DNA from: Actinomycetes bacterium
GTDB taxonomy: Bacteria > Actinomycetota > Actinomycetes > Actinomycetales > Cellulomonadaceae
Direction of reading: 5' to 3'
Length of the DNA: 7,370 nucleotides
Assembly (NCBI GenBank): GCA_023430425.1
Contig: JAEZAR010000353.1
Coordinates: 1 to 7,370, forward strand
Shown here: positions 1-6,948 of the stretch, piece by piece
How the letters are laid out: each line of letters opens with the position of its first letter
How positions within the stretch are numbered: position 1 is the first letter of the stretch
Made by a program: the position numbers and the translations under genes
Notes under the pieces: generated by a model
Told to the model about the DNA's origin: nothing
The model's database searches: none
The model's input: the letters and a program-made list of their open reading frames with translations, nothing else

Positions 1-22
1 CCCCCACCCTCCCGCGCAGCCG

Positions 23-811
23 TCAGTCCTCGACGACCGCCGGCTCCGTGCCGGCGACGACCACGTGCACGCCTCGCTGGCGCAGGCGCCCGACGTGCTC
101 CGGGCTCGTCTCGGCGTCGACGATCACGTGGTCGAACTCCGAGAGCGCCGCGAGACGGTAGAGCGCCCGCTTCTCGAACTTCGTGTGGTCCACCGCGAGC
201 ACCCGCAGGGCGCTCGCCTCGAACATCGCGCGCTTGATGTCCACCGTCTCCTGGCTCTGGTGGAAGCACGTGTCGTCGACGATCGCCGCTGTGGACGTGA
301 CGAAGATGTCGGCGCGCATCTGCTCGATCGACTCCGTGGTGACCCGGCCCATGAAGGCGCTGCACCAGCGCCGGTAGCTGCCGCCCAGGGCCACCAGGTC
401 GACCCCGGAGATCGTCTTCAGAACCTCCATGTTCGGCAGGTAGTTGGTGATGACCGTCAGGGGTGTCAGGCCGGCGAGCAGCGGGACGAGGTGGCTCACC
501 GTCGTCGAGTCGTCCAGGAAGACGGCCTGCCCGGGCTCGATGAACTCGAGAGCCGCCCGCGCGAGCGCGCTCTTGCTCCGGTTCTGCTGGCCGATGCGGA
601 ACGCGTCGCTCGACTCCACGACGCTGTTCGGCAGGGCGGTGGCCGCCCCGCGCGCCTTGCGGAGCAGCCCCTGCTCCTCGAGGTCGTTCAGGTCCCGGTG
701 CACGGTCATCGCGCTGATGCTGAACCGGTCGGCAAGCTCGTCGATCCTGATGGAGCCCTCGGCGAGGACGGCGGCGACGATCGCGCGCTGGCGGGTCTCT
801 CGCTTGGTCAT
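23..811 (-). CDS. DeoR-family transcriptional regulator
   Basis: A 262-residue protein with the full DeoR layout. An N-terminal winged helix-turn-helix spans residues about 5-57, with recognition region ISAMTVHRDLNDLEEQGLL at 32-50. A C-terminal sugar-phosphate-sensing domain follows, with DDST at 100-103, ITNYL at 121-125, a GG at 143-144 and the DeoR-type VDHTKF near 207-212. DeoR proteins usually repress sugar or polyol catabolic operons and release DNA on binding a phosphorylated intermediate. The ATG at 811 gives a normal N-terminus. A longer in-frame reading from GTG 898 would run through the hairpin and palindrome and was rejected. No strong Shine-Dalgarno precedes the ATG. The gene is last in the window, separated from the catabolic operon by 112 bases that hold a candidate operator, so autoregulation and control of the neighbouring operon are likely (inference). 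An EryR-type DeoR regulator is known beside tpi/rpiB-like genes in Brucella and rhizobia, which matches this neighbourhood. The family is certain; the effector is not known. Confidence 0.93.
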   Translation of the reverse strand: MTKRETRQRAIVAAVLAEGSIRIDELADRFSISAMTVHRDLNDLEEQGLLRKARGAATALPNSVVESSDAFRIGQQNRSKSALARAALEFIEPGQAVFLDDSTTVSHLVPLLAGLTPLTVITNYLPNMEVLKTISGVDLVALGGSYRRWCSAFMGRVTTESIEQMRADIFVTSTAAIVDDTCFHQSQETVDIKRAMFEASALRVLAVDHTKFEKRALYRLAALSEFDHVIVDAETSPEHVGRLRQRGVHVVVAGTEPAVVED

Positions 812-852
812 GTTCGATCGCCGTTCTGGAAGCCCCAACGAGGACCCTCGAG

Positions 853-868
853 GTGTTAGAACTAACAC
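853..868. promoter_or_regulatory. Candidate operator, GTGTTAG-AA-CTAACAC palindrome
   Basis: Two perfect 7-base inverted arms (853-859 and 862-868) flank a 2-base centre. The site stands out as an A/T-rich patch in very G/C-rich DNA. It lies about 41 bases upstream of the ATG of the DeoR gene, where an operator or promoter-overlapping site would sit. Read on the minus strand, TAGTGT (870-865) could serve as a poor -10 element, but I see no convincing -35. The most likely reader is the adjacent DeoR protein, making this an autoregulatory site. Similar GTTAG/CTAAC half-sites are also known for LacI-family sugar regulators in actinobacteria, usually with a CG centre, so another regulator could bind here. 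Confidence 0.6.
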
Positions 869-883
869 TAGCGCCCACCGGGC

Positions 884-908
884 GCGACCCGGGAACACCC
901 CGGGTCGC
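884..908 (-). terminator. Strong GC hairpin after the operon, probable terminator
   Basis: A perfect inverted repeat has 10-base arms (884-893 and 899-908) around a 5-base loop (894-898). It lies 15 bases past the stop codon of the last oxidoreductase gene and upstream of the DeoR promoter region, the expected place for an operon terminator. The stem is almost all G/C and no U-tract follows in the transcript. It is therefore not a classical intrinsic terminator, though U-less hairpins are reported as terminators or 3'-end stabilisers in high-GC actinobacteria. It could also simply slow read-through into the regulator gene. Confidence 0.5.
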
Positions 909-923
909 CGCTCCCGCGGTGGG

Positions 924-1952
924 TCACAGCCGCGAGAGGAGCTCGACCGTGGCCGAGGCGCCGGACCGCACGGAACGATAGGCGGCGTCGACGAGCTGCA
1001 TCACCCGGAAACCCTCGAGCGCACCGGACTCGCACGAGACCCCGTCGACGACGACGTCGAGGAAGTGCTGCATCATCGCGCGGTGCCCGTCCTTGACGAA
1101 GTGCTCGTCGACCGCGTGGTAGCGCACCGCGTTCGCGCCCCCCTCGACGTTCCCGCCGGTGACCGAACGGATCGGGTGCCCGTGGAGGAGGTCCAGGAAG
1201 CCGTGCCCGGTCGACCCGTAGGCCTCGTAGCGCAGGTCGAAGCCTCCCGGTGTCGCCCAGCTGTCCTCGGTCTGGCCCATCCGGCCGTCCTCGAACCGCA
1301 GCTGGAGCACCGACGTGTCCTCGACGCGGTGACCCCCGGGCATGAACGTCGCGGCCTGCGCGTGGACGCTGCGGACCCCCGCCTTGCCGGAGAACCAGTC
1401 GAGGAAGGCGAGCCCGTGCACGGCCATGTCGATGATGCAACCGCCGCCCGAGCGCTCCGGGTCCAGGAACCACGACCCGTGCGGGAGGTCGACGCCGTGG
1501 ATCGACTTGAGGCGGAAGACGTCCCCGAACGTGCCGGCGTCCACCAGCTCCTTGAACGCACGCAGGGCGGGGGTGAAGAGCACGTTCTCCGCGTAGAGGA
1601 GTCGCCTGCCGTACTTCTCCGCCGCGACCAGGATCGCCTCCGCGTCGGCGAGCGTGTGCGCCAGGGGCTTGATGCAGATGACGTCCTTGCCCGCTGCCAT
1701 GGCGCGCACCGCGACCTCCCTGTGGAGGTGGTTCGGGGTGACCACGTCGACGACGTCGACCTCGTCGTCGTCGATCAGCTGCTCGTAGTCGTCGAACACC
1801 TTCGGGATCCCGAAGTCCGCGGCGATCGCCTCGGCACTGCCGCGGTGACCTGATGCGACCCCGACGACGTCCCACCCGGGGATCGACCGGAACGCCGGGA
1901 GCTGCACGAGCCGGGGCCAGGACCCCGCGCCGACGAGGCCGACGCCGGTCAC
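924..1952 (-). CDS. Gfo/Idh/MocA family oxidoreductase (distal copy)
   Basis: A 342-residue NAD(P)-dependent sugar or polyol dehydrogenase family member. The N-terminal Rossmann fold has the glycine-rich start GVGLVGAG at 3-10 and the family stretch [12 protein letters not shown] at 66-77. The conserved lysine is K95, within CIKPLA; the usual glutamate of the EKP signature is isoleucine here. The C-terminal substrate domain carries [11 protein letters not shown] at 169-179, giving the family's D175 and H179. The GTG start at 1952 overlaps the TGA of the upstream TIM-barrel gene by 4 bases (GTGA), with a GGGG at 1958-1961 as a weak ribosome site. This fits translational coupling. A longer in-frame reading to 2132 lies inside the upstream gene and gives an arginine-rich, non-family N-terminus, so it was rejected. 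The protein resembles the other Gfo/Idh product of this operon only at family level, so the two probably act on different intermediates. Oxidation or reduction of a sugar-derived hydroxyl is inferred; the substrate cannot be named. Confidence 0.9.
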   Translation of the reverse strand: MTGVGLVGAGSWPRLVQLPAFRSIPGWDVVGVASGHRGSAEAIAADFGIPKVFDDYEQLIDDDEVDVVDVVTPNHLHREVAVRAMAAGKDVICIKPLAHTLADAEAILVAAEKYGRRLLYAENVLFTPALRAFKELVDAGTFGDVFRLKSIHGVDLPHGSWFLDPERSGGGCIIDMAVHGLAFLDWFSGKAGVRSVHAQAATFMPGGHRVEDTSVLQLRFEDGRMGQTEDSWATPGGFDLRYEAYGSTGHGFLDLLHGHPIRSVTGGNVEGGANAVRYHAVDEHFVKDGHRAMMQHFLDVVVDGVSCESGALEGFRVMQLVDAAYRSVRSGASATVELLSRL

Positions 1953-2956
1953 GACGACCCCGAGGAGAACGCCGCGTCGAACGCGGCCGGGGCCGGCTCC
2001 ACCGCGAACCCTCGTACCCGGGCGAGGGCGTCGGGGGCGCCGCGCAGGCGGTCCATCCCCGCGTCCTCCCACTCGATCGACACGGGCCCGTCGTACCCGA
2101 TCTGGTTGAGCATCCGGAAGCAGTCCTCCCACGGCACGTCACCGTGGCCGGTGGAGACGAAGTCCCAGCCGCGACGACCGTCGCCCCAGGCGAGCATCGA
2201 CCCGAGCCGACCGTTCCTGCCGTTGACCAGGCGGGTCCTGGTGTCCTTGCAGTCGACGTGGTAGATCCGGTCCCGGAAGTCCCACAGGAAGCCCACGGGG
2301 TCCAGGTCCTGCCAGACGAAGTGGCTGGGGTCCCAGTTCAGGCCGAAGGTCGAACGGTGCCCGATGGCCTCGAGCGTCCGGACAGTCGTCCAGTAGTCGA
2401 AGGCGATCTCGGACGGGTGCACCTCGTGGGCGAAGCGGACACCGACCTCGTCGAAGACGTCGAGCACGGGGGTCCACCGGTCGGCGAAGTCCTGATAGCC
2501 GGCGTCGATCGTCTCCTGCGGGACCGGCGGGAACATGGCGACGTACTTCCAGATCGCCGAGCCGGTGAAGCCGACGACGGTGTCGACGCCCAGCCGTGCC
2601 GCCAGGCGAGCGGTGTTCGCCATCCGGGCGGCGGCGCGCCGACGCACCCCCTCGGGCTCCCCGTCGCCCCAGACGGAGGCCGGGAGGATGTCCCGGTGGC
2701 GTCCGTCGATCGGGTCGTCGCACACGGCCTGACCCGTGAGGTGGTTCGAGACGGCCCACACCCGCAGGCCGTGCCTGGCCAGCAGATCGAGCCGGTCCTG
2801 CACGTAGGCGTCGTCGTCCCAGCGGTCGGGGTCGAGGTGGTCGCCCCAGCAGGCGATCTCGAGGCCGTCGTAGCCCCAGCCCGCCGCGAGCTCGGCGACC
2901 TCCTCCAGCGGCAGGTCGGCCCACTGGCCGGTGAACAGGGTGATCGGTCGCGGCAT
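1949..2956 (-). CDS. Sugar phosphate isomerase/epimerase-like TIM-barrel protein
   Basis: A 335-residue protein of the xylose-isomerase-like TIM-barrel (AP endonuclease 2) superfamily, which includes IolE, hydroxypyruvate isomerase, ketose epimerases and 3-keto-glycoside lyases. The metal-site pattern is visible in strand order: AHEVHP (E178), NWDPSHF (D209, H212), YHVDCKD (H233) and SIEWED (E295). The segment STGHGDVPW at 268-276 is a typical late-barrel loop. All expected divalent-metal ligands are present, so it should be active. The ATG at 2956 has an excellent Shine-Dalgarno six bases away and gives the usual N-terminus ([12 protein letters not shown]). It lies between two Gfo/Idh dehydrogenase genes, 13 bases after one and overlapping the other by 4. 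In characterised pathways this pairing performs oxidation followed by isomerisation, beta-elimination or decarboxylation of a keto-sugar. That role is inferred here. The family is secure, the reaction open. Confidence 0.92.
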   Translation of the reverse strand: MPRPITLFTGQWADLPLEEVAELAAGWGYDGLEIACWGDHLDPDRWDDDAYVQDRLDLLARHGLRVWAVSNHLTGQAVCDDPIDGRHRDILPASVWGDGEPEGVRRRAAARMANTARLAARLGVDTVVGFTGSAIWKYVAMFPPVPQETIDAGYQDFADRWTPVLDVFDEVGVRFAHEVHPSEIAFDYWTTVRTLEAIGHRSTFGLNWDPSHFVWQDLDPVGFLWDFRDRIYHVDCKDTRTRLVNGRNGRLGSMLAWGDGRRGWDFVSTGHGDVPWEDCFRMLNQIGYDGPVSIEWEDAGMDRLRGAPDALARVRGFAVEPAPAAFDAAFSSGSS

Positions 2957-2962
2957 GGTCGT

Positions 2963-2971
2963 CCCCTCCTC
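2963..2971 (-). promoter_or_regulatory. Strong ribosome binding site overlapping a stop codon
   Basis: GAGGAGGGG on the minus strand lies six bases before the ATG at 2956 and overlaps the TGA (2970-2972) of the upstream oxidoreductase gene. It fixes the start of the TIM-barrel gene and shows the two genes are read from one transcript. It is the best Shine-Dalgarno in the window, so this gene may be translated more strongly than its neighbours (inference). Confidence 0.85.
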
Positions 2972-4127
2972 AGGCGATCCGGGTCCACGAGCTCCCGCTC
3001 GCCGCGCTGCGCTCCACGGCGGCGAGCACGCGCTGCACCTGCAGCCCGTCGGCGAACGAGGGTGTCGGCGGCACACCGTTGGCGATCGCCTCGACGAAGT
3101 CCTTGGCCTGATGGGAGAAGGCGTGCTCGTACCCGAGGGTGTGCCCCGGGGGCCACCAGCCGGCGACGTACGGGTGCTCCGGCTCCGTCACCAGGATCCG
3201 TGCGAAGCCGCGGTCGGTGACCGGAGCGGTCGCGTCGTACAGCTCGAGCGTGTTCAGGTCCTCCAGGTCGAAGGCGAGCGCGCCCCTCGACCCGGAGATC
3301 TCCACCCGCAGGGCGTTCTTGCGGCCCGTCGCGACGCGGCTCGCCTCGAAGGTGCCGAGCACGCCGGAGTCGAAGCGGGCCGTGAAGAGGGCGACGTCGT
3401 CGACCGTCACCTCCGCGAGGCGGGGCGGCGGGGCGTGCTCCGGGCCGGCCGGACCCACCGGGCGCCGCTCGACGAGCGTCTCGAGCGTGCCCGACACCGC
3501 GACGACCGACATCCGGGTCATGAACTGGGTGAGGTCGATGATGTGGGCCCCGATGTCGCCGAGCGCCCCCGATCCCGCGCGGTCCTTCTGGAGCCGCCAC
3601 GTGAGCGGGACGTCCGGGTCGGTGAGCCAGTCCTGGAGGTAGGCGGCCCGCACCTGGCGGATCTCGCCCAGCCGTCCCGCCGCGACGAGGTCGCGCGCGA
3701 GGCTGGTGGCCGGCAGCCGCCGATAGGTGTGCCCGAGCATCGCGTGCACGCCGGACGCCGCGGCACGCTCCGCGGCGGCCGCCATGGCCTCGGCCTCCGC
3801 GACGGTGGTGGCGAGCGGCTTCTCGCACAGCACGTGCTTGCCGGCCTCGAGGGCAGCGATCGCGATCGCGGCGTGCGAGTCCCCCGGGGTGACGATGTCG
3901 ACGACGTCGACGTCGTCGCGCGTGACCGCCTCCCGCCAGTCGGTGGCCGTGGCCGCCCAGCCCCACCTCGCGGCTGCCCGCTCGACCGCGGTGGCCTCCC
4001 GGCCCACCAGCAGGTGCATGACCGGCACGGCGGGCAGGTCGAAGAACCTCGGCGCGACCCGCCAGCCCTGCGAGTGCGCCGCACCCATGAAGCCGTGCCC
4101 GACCATCGCCACCCTGAGCACGCCCAC
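2970..4127 (-). CDS. Gfo/Idh/MocA family oxidoreductase (proximal copy)
   Basis: A 385-residue NAD(P)-dependent dehydrogenase with all family signatures. The dinucleotide-binding start [10 protein letters not shown] is at residues 6-15, [12 protein letters not shown] at 74-85, the classical CEKPLA at 101-106 with K103, and the catalytic-domain motif [12 protein letters not shown] at 187-198 (D191, H195). It looks like the inositol-2-dehydrogenase-like branch that oxidises cyclic sugars, polyols or their lactones, but that branch is very broad. The GTG at 4127 is chosen because AGGGGAT (4135-4141) lies seven bases upstream; a second GTG at 4121 is possible. The start is three bases after the araA stop, so the two genes are surely co-transcribed. 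A sugar oxidation step ahead of, or beside, the TIM-barrel enzyme encoded next is the natural reading. D-apiose dehydrogenase and levoglucosan dehydrogenase belong to the same superfamily and are possible analogues, not assignments. Confidence 0.92.
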   Translation of the reverse strand: MGVLRVAMVGHGFMGAAHSQGWRVAPRFFDLPAVPVMHLLVGREATAVERAAARWGWAATATDWREAVTRDDVDVVDIVTPGDSHAAIAIAALEAGKHVLCEKPLATTVAEAEAMAAAAERAAASGVHAMLGHTYRRLPATSLARDLVAAGRLGEIRQVRAAYLQDWLTDPDVPLTWRLQKDRAGSGALGDIGAHIIDLTQFMTRMSVVAVSGTLETLVERRPVGPAGPEHAPPPRLAEVTVDDVALFTARFDSGVLGTFEASRVATGRKNALRVEISGSRGALAFDLEDLNTLELYDATAPVTDRGFARILVTEPEHPYVAGWWPPGHTLGYEHAFSHQAKDFVEAIANGVPPTPSFADGLQVQRVLAAVERSAASGSSWTRIA

Positions 4128-4130
4128 GGC

Positions 4131-5651
4131 TCAGATCCCCTGCGCCAGCCGGTGGTAGGCGGCGTTCCAGCGCACGGCGTCGCGGAAGCCCGTCACGGTC
4201 GTCGACTCGTCGATGACGAGCAGCTCGGTGGACGCCATCTCCGCGAAGACCCGGAACGCCTCGATGCCGACGGCGTTGGTCATCACGGTGTGGTGGGCGC
4301 CGCCGGCAGTCATCCACGCCGCCGCGCTGGTGGCGAAGTCGGGCGCCGGCCGCCACACCGCATGCCCCACGGGCAGGTGAGGCATCGCCTCCGGCAGCTC
4401 CACGTTCTCCACGACGTTGGCCACCAGCCGGAACCTGTCCCGCATGTCGCTCATCGCGACGACGACGGCGGGCCCCGGGTCCGCCGTGAAGACCAGGCGC
4501 ACCGGGTCCTCCCTCCCGCCGATGCCGAGGGGATGGATCTCGAGGCGGGGCGTCGACGTCGTCAGGGACGGGCTGACCTCGAGCATGTGCGCGCCGAGGA
4601 TGAGCTCCTCGCCGGGCTCCAGGTGGTAGGTGTAGTCCTCCATCAGGCTCGCGCCGCCCGGCAGCCCGGCACCCATCACGTTCGCGACCCGGACCAGCAT
4701 CGACGTCTTCCAGTCGCCCTCCGCGCCGAAGCCGTAGCCGTCGGCGGTCAGGCGCTGGACCGCGAGGCCGGGGAGCTGCCGCAGGCCCCCGAGGTCCTCG
4801 AAGTTCGTCGTGAACGCGGCGAACCCGCCGTCCTCCAGGAACGACCGCAGGCCGAGCTCGATCCGGGCCCCGTAGCGGAGCGCGTCGTGCCGGTCGCCGC
4901 CGCGCCTCAGCTCCGGCGCCACGGCGTACGCGTCCTGGTACTCGGCCGCCAGCGCGTCGACATCCGCGTCGGACGAGGCCTCGACGGCTGCCACGAGGTC
5001 GTTGACGCCCCACGTGTTCACCTGCACGCCGAACCGCCGCTCCGCCTCGGTCTTGTCACCCTCGGTGACCGCGACGTGGCGCATGTTGTCGCCGAACCTG
5101 GCCAGGCGCAGGGACCGCGCCGCCGCGAAGCCTGCGGCCGCCCTGGCCCACGTCTCCACCTCTCGCGCGACGCGCGGGTCGGAGACGTGCCCGACGACGA
5201 TCGTCCGCGCGGTGCCCAGCCGGGCCGCGACGTACGCGAACTCCCGGTCCCCGTGGGCGGACTGGTTGAGGTTCATGAAGTCGAAGTCGATCGAGCCCCA
5301 CGGCAACGCCCTGTTCGCCTGCGTGTGCAGGTGGAGCAGCGGCTTGCGGAGCGACTCGAGCCCGGTGATCCACATCTTCGCCGGCGAGAACGTGTGCATC
5401 CAGACGACGACGCCGACCACGCGGTCGTCGCCGCCGGCGTCGAGCAGCACGCGCCGGATCGAGGCGGGATCCGTCACCACGGGCTTCCAGACCAGGCGCA
5501 GGTCGACCGCCAACGCGGCGGCGAGCTCGGCGGACACGCTCCTGGACTGCTCCTCGACCTGGCGGAGAGTGTCCGGTCCGTACAGGTCGACGCTGCCCGT
5601 GACGAACCAGATCTCCCTGCCCTCGTACTCGTCTGGTGCGCGGCGTGCCAT
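4131..5651 (-). CDS. araA: L-arabinose isomerase family protein (AraA)
   Basis: A 506-residue protein, the usual length for AraA (E. coli 500). AraA enzymes interconvert L-arabinose and L-ribulose with Mn2+ and also accept D-galactose. The metal and catalytic residues are all present: E311 in GAEGDWKT, E338 in [10 protein letters not shown]355 in LGAHMLEV, and the GGAHHT histidine (453/454), matching E. coli E306, E333, H350 and H450. The family stretches [12 protein letters not shown] at 84-95, [21 protein letters not shown] (split across 115-135) and GVNDLV at 215-220 are intact. The ATG at 5651 follows GAGGAGA by five bases. No araB (kinase) or araD (epimerase) is visible; its neighbours are TPI-like and RpiB-like tetrulose-phosphate isomerases upstream and an oxidoreductase downstream. 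It may serve an arabinose pathway completed elsewhere, or act on an aldose with the same C2/C3 configuration such as L-threose (inference). Family certain, natural substrate uncertain. Confidence 0.94.
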   Translation of the reverse strand: MARRAPDEYEGREIWFVTGSVDLYGPDTLRQVEEQSRSVSAELAAALAVDLRLVWKPVVTDPASIRRVLLDAGGDDRVVGVVVWMHTFSPAKMWITGLESLRKPLLHLHTQANRALPWGSIDFDFMNLNQSAHGDREFAYVAARLGTARTIVVGHVSDPRVAREVETWARAAAGFAAARSLRLARFGDNMRHVAVTEGDKTEAERRFGVQVNTWGVNDLVAAVEASSDADVDALAAEYQDAYAVAPELRRGGDRHDALRYGARIELGLRSFLEDGGFAAFTTNFEDLGGLRQLPGLAVQRLTADGYGFGAEGDWKTSMLVRVANVMGAGLPGGASLMEDYTYHLEPGEELILGAHMLEVSPSLTTSTPRLEIHPLGIGGREDPVRLVFTADPGPAVVVAMSDMRDRFRLVANVVENVELPEAMPHLPVGHAVWRPAPDFATSAAAWMTAGGAHHTVMTNAVGIEAFRVFAEMASTELLVIDESTTVTGFRDAVRWNAAYHRLAQGI

Positions 5652-5656
5652 CGGTG

Positions 5657-5663
5657 TCTCCTC
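5657..5663 (-). promoter_or_regulatory. Ribosome binding site of the araA gene
   Basis: GAGGAGA on the minus strand lies five bases before the ATG at 5651, within the 29-base gap after the TPI-like gene. This is the longest gap inside the seven-gene operon, and apart from this site I see no terminator or promoter in it. It decides the araA start against the longer open frame that runs back into the TPI-like gene. Confidence 0.82.
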
Positions 5664-5680
5664 TGGGTGGGTTCCGGATG

Positions 5681-6475
5681 TCAGCGGGCTTCCGGGAGCG
5701 GTGTGCTCCCCGCTGCGGACGAGCGGAGGACGGCGGCCGCCTCGTCGACGACCTGCCACAGGGCGTCTGGGTCGTGGGCGAAGCGGCCGAGGAACAACCC
5801 GTCGACGTGCCCGTGGAACTCGGCCAGGACGCCGGGCCGGGCCGCTCCGCCGTAGATGACCCCGCTGTCCTCGCGACCGGACATGCCCCGCAGGCACGTC
5901 CGCAGCGCGTCGCACACTTCCTGGACCCGGGCGACGGGCGCGGGCTCGTCCGCGCCGATCGCCCACTTCGGCTCGTAGGCGACGAGGACGCGGCCACCCG
6001 GTGCGTTCGCCAGTGCCGAGCGGAGCTGATCGACGACGTAGTCGGCGGCCTGGGCGGTGGACAGGCCGGCCGGCTCACCCAGGCAGAGGAGGGGCGTCAT
6101 CCCGTTGCGGAGGACCGCGCCCGCCTTCGCCGCCACGACTTCGTCGTTCTCGCCGAAGAGGTCGCGGCGCTCGGCGTGCCCCACCTCCACGAGGCTCACC
6201 CCGACCTCCGCCAGCTCCGCCGCACTCACCTCGCCGGTGAAGGCGCCCGAGTCCTCCGCCGCGCCGTCTTGCGCCCCCACCAGGACCGCCGTGTCGCGGA
6301 ACGCCTCGATGGCGGCGACGACCTGGAGGTGGCTCGGCATGACGAAGAGCACGATGTCGCCGGCCACGACGGCCGGGTGGACGGCGCTCGTCGCCGCCAC
6401 CTGCCGGAACCAGTCCAGGCCCGCACCGAAGCCGAAGTACATCTTGAGGCTCACGCCGACGTAGAGAGGGGACAC
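5681..6475 (-). CDS. Triosephosphate isomerase-like protein, probable L-erythrulose-1-phosphate isomerase (LerI/EryH type)
   Basis: A 264-residue TIM-family isomerase with the catalytic trio in place: K11 in SLKMYF, H100 in VEVGHAERR and E168 in [11 protein letters not shown]. The loop [17 protein letters not shown] (78-94) and the phosphate region IYGGAARPG (207-215) are also typical. It departs from glycolytic TPI: the asparagine of NWKMN is serine (S9), GAQNC is GAQDG (67-71), and the second glycine of the late phosphate loop (LVGGASL) is arginine (LGRFAH, R231). These changes, and the adjacent RpiB-like and DhaL-type kinase genes, point to the LerI/EryH (TpiA2) group, which converts L-erythrulose 1-phosphate to D-erythrulose 4-phosphate in tetritol catabolism. 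The start is uncertain: GTG 6475, two bases after the rpiB-like stop, gives the normal spacing to the lysine and is preferred, while GTG 6484 would overlap that stop. A second housekeeping TPI should exist elsewhere in the genome. Confidence 0.9.
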   Translation of the reverse strand: MSPLYVGVSLKMYFGFGAGLDWFRQVAATSAVHPAVVAGDIVLFVMPSHLQVVAAIEAFRDTAVLVGAQDGAAEDSGAFTGEVSAAELAEVGVSLVEVGHAERRDLFGENDEVVAAKAGAVLRNGMTPLLCLGEPAGLSTAQAADYVVDQLRSALANAPGGRVLVAYEPKWAIGADEPAPVARVQEVCDALRTCLRGMSGREDSGVIYGGAARPGVLAEFHGHVDGLFLGRFAHDPDALWQVVDEAAAVLRSSAAGSTPLPEAR

Positions 6476-6477
6476 GG

Positions 6478-6948
6478 TCAGCACGACCCCGTCGTCTCGT
6501 ACCGGTCGATCACGGCGACCTTCGCGGCGGAGGGCGAGGTCGGGTCGAACCGGTAGGTCAGCCACTCCCGGACCAGGCGGCGGGCCAGCTCGAGGCCGAC
6601 CACCCGCTGCCCGAGCGCAAGGACCTGCGCGTCGTTGGACCTCACGGCCCGCTCGACGGAGTAGCTGTCGTGTGCCGTCACCGCGCGCACGCCGGGGACC
6701 TTGTTCGCGGAGATCGCCACGCCGAGGCCCGTGCCGCAGATGAGCAGGGCCCGGTCCGCGCGCCCGTCGGCGACGAGCTCCGCCGCGGCGATCGCGACGG
6801 CCGGGTACGGGGTGTGCCCGTCGGCGTCGACACCCACGTCGACGACCGTCGCGACCAGGTCGCTCTCCTCGAGGTCCCGCGTCAGGACGGCCTTGTACTC
6901 CACGCCTGCGTCGTCGGACCCGACGACGATGCGCCACCGATCGGTCAT
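6478..6948 (-). CDS. RpiB-family isomerase, probable D-erythrulose-4-phosphate isomerase (DerI/EryI type)
   Basis: A 156-residue RpiB/LacAB-family aldose-ketose isomerase. Visible motifs are GSDDAG at 10-15 (RpiB usually has D-H here), HTPYP at 45-49, the catalytic-cysteine segment [14 protein letters not shown] at 70-83 with C71, HDSYS at 93-97 and [14 protein letters not shown] at 105-118. The residue aligned with the ring-opening histidine of E. coli RpiB (H99, in QHND) is serine here (S104, in RSND). The two C-terminal phosphate-binding arginines of E. coli (R133, R137) are not conserved in the SPSAAKV segment. Such changes suit an open-chain tetrulose phosphate better than ribose 5-phosphate, so conversion of D-erythrulose 4-phosphate to D-erythrose 4-phosphate is the favoured role. 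The ATG at 6948 overlaps the upstream kinase stop by four bases (ATGA), implying coupled translation. The family is certain; the substrate is inferred from residues and neighbours. Confidence 0.92.
   Translation of the reverse strand: MTDRWRIVVGSDDAGVEYKAVLTRDLEESDLVATVVDVGVDADGHTPYPAVAIAAAELVADGRADRALLICGTGLGVAISANKVPGVRAVTAHDSYSVERAVRSNDAQVLALGQRVVGLELARRLVREWLTYRFDPTSPSAAKVAVIDRYETTGSC

Noticed and set aside
812..898. N-terminal extension of the DeoR protein to GTG 898
   Set aside because: It would place 29 non-family residues ahead of the normal MTKRETRQ start and translate through the operator palindrome and part of the hairpin.
1740..1785. GTCGAC/GACGTC-rich repetitive stretch, with a similar one at 3890-3922
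   Set aside because: Both encode the acidic and valine-rich strand (VDVVD) that the two Gfo/Idh paralogues share at the same fold position, so the repetition comes from coding and codon bias and is not a DNA repeat element.
2957..3076. N-terminal extension of the TIM-barrel gene to 3076
   Set aside because: It lies inside the upstream oxidoreductase gene and ignores the excellent Shine-Dalgarno before the ATG at 2956.
444..3220. Plus-strand open frames (444-1853 and 1853-3220) opposite the regulator and dehydrogenase genes
   Set aside because: They have shadow-frame composition, no domain signatures and no ribosome site, and they run through the hairpin and across gene boundaries.
2338..5013. 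Long minus-strand open frame of 891 codons
   Set aside because: It is out of frame with the oxidoreductase, TIM-barrel and AraA genes it covers, and its translation is Arg/Gly-rich low complexity. The real genes have clear family motifs in the other frame.
2931..5855. Very long plus-strand open frame of 974 codons
   Set aside because: It is antisense to three well-supported genes, gives an Arg/Val/His-rich translation with no recognisable fold, and is the expected stop-poor shadow frame in very high-GC coding DNA.
5681..6475. Assignment as the housekeeping glycolytic triosephosphate isomerase
   Set aside because: The phosphate-loop and NWK-motif changes and the operon context argue for a tetrulose-phosphate paralogue; actinobacterial glycolytic tpi normally sits with gap and pgk.
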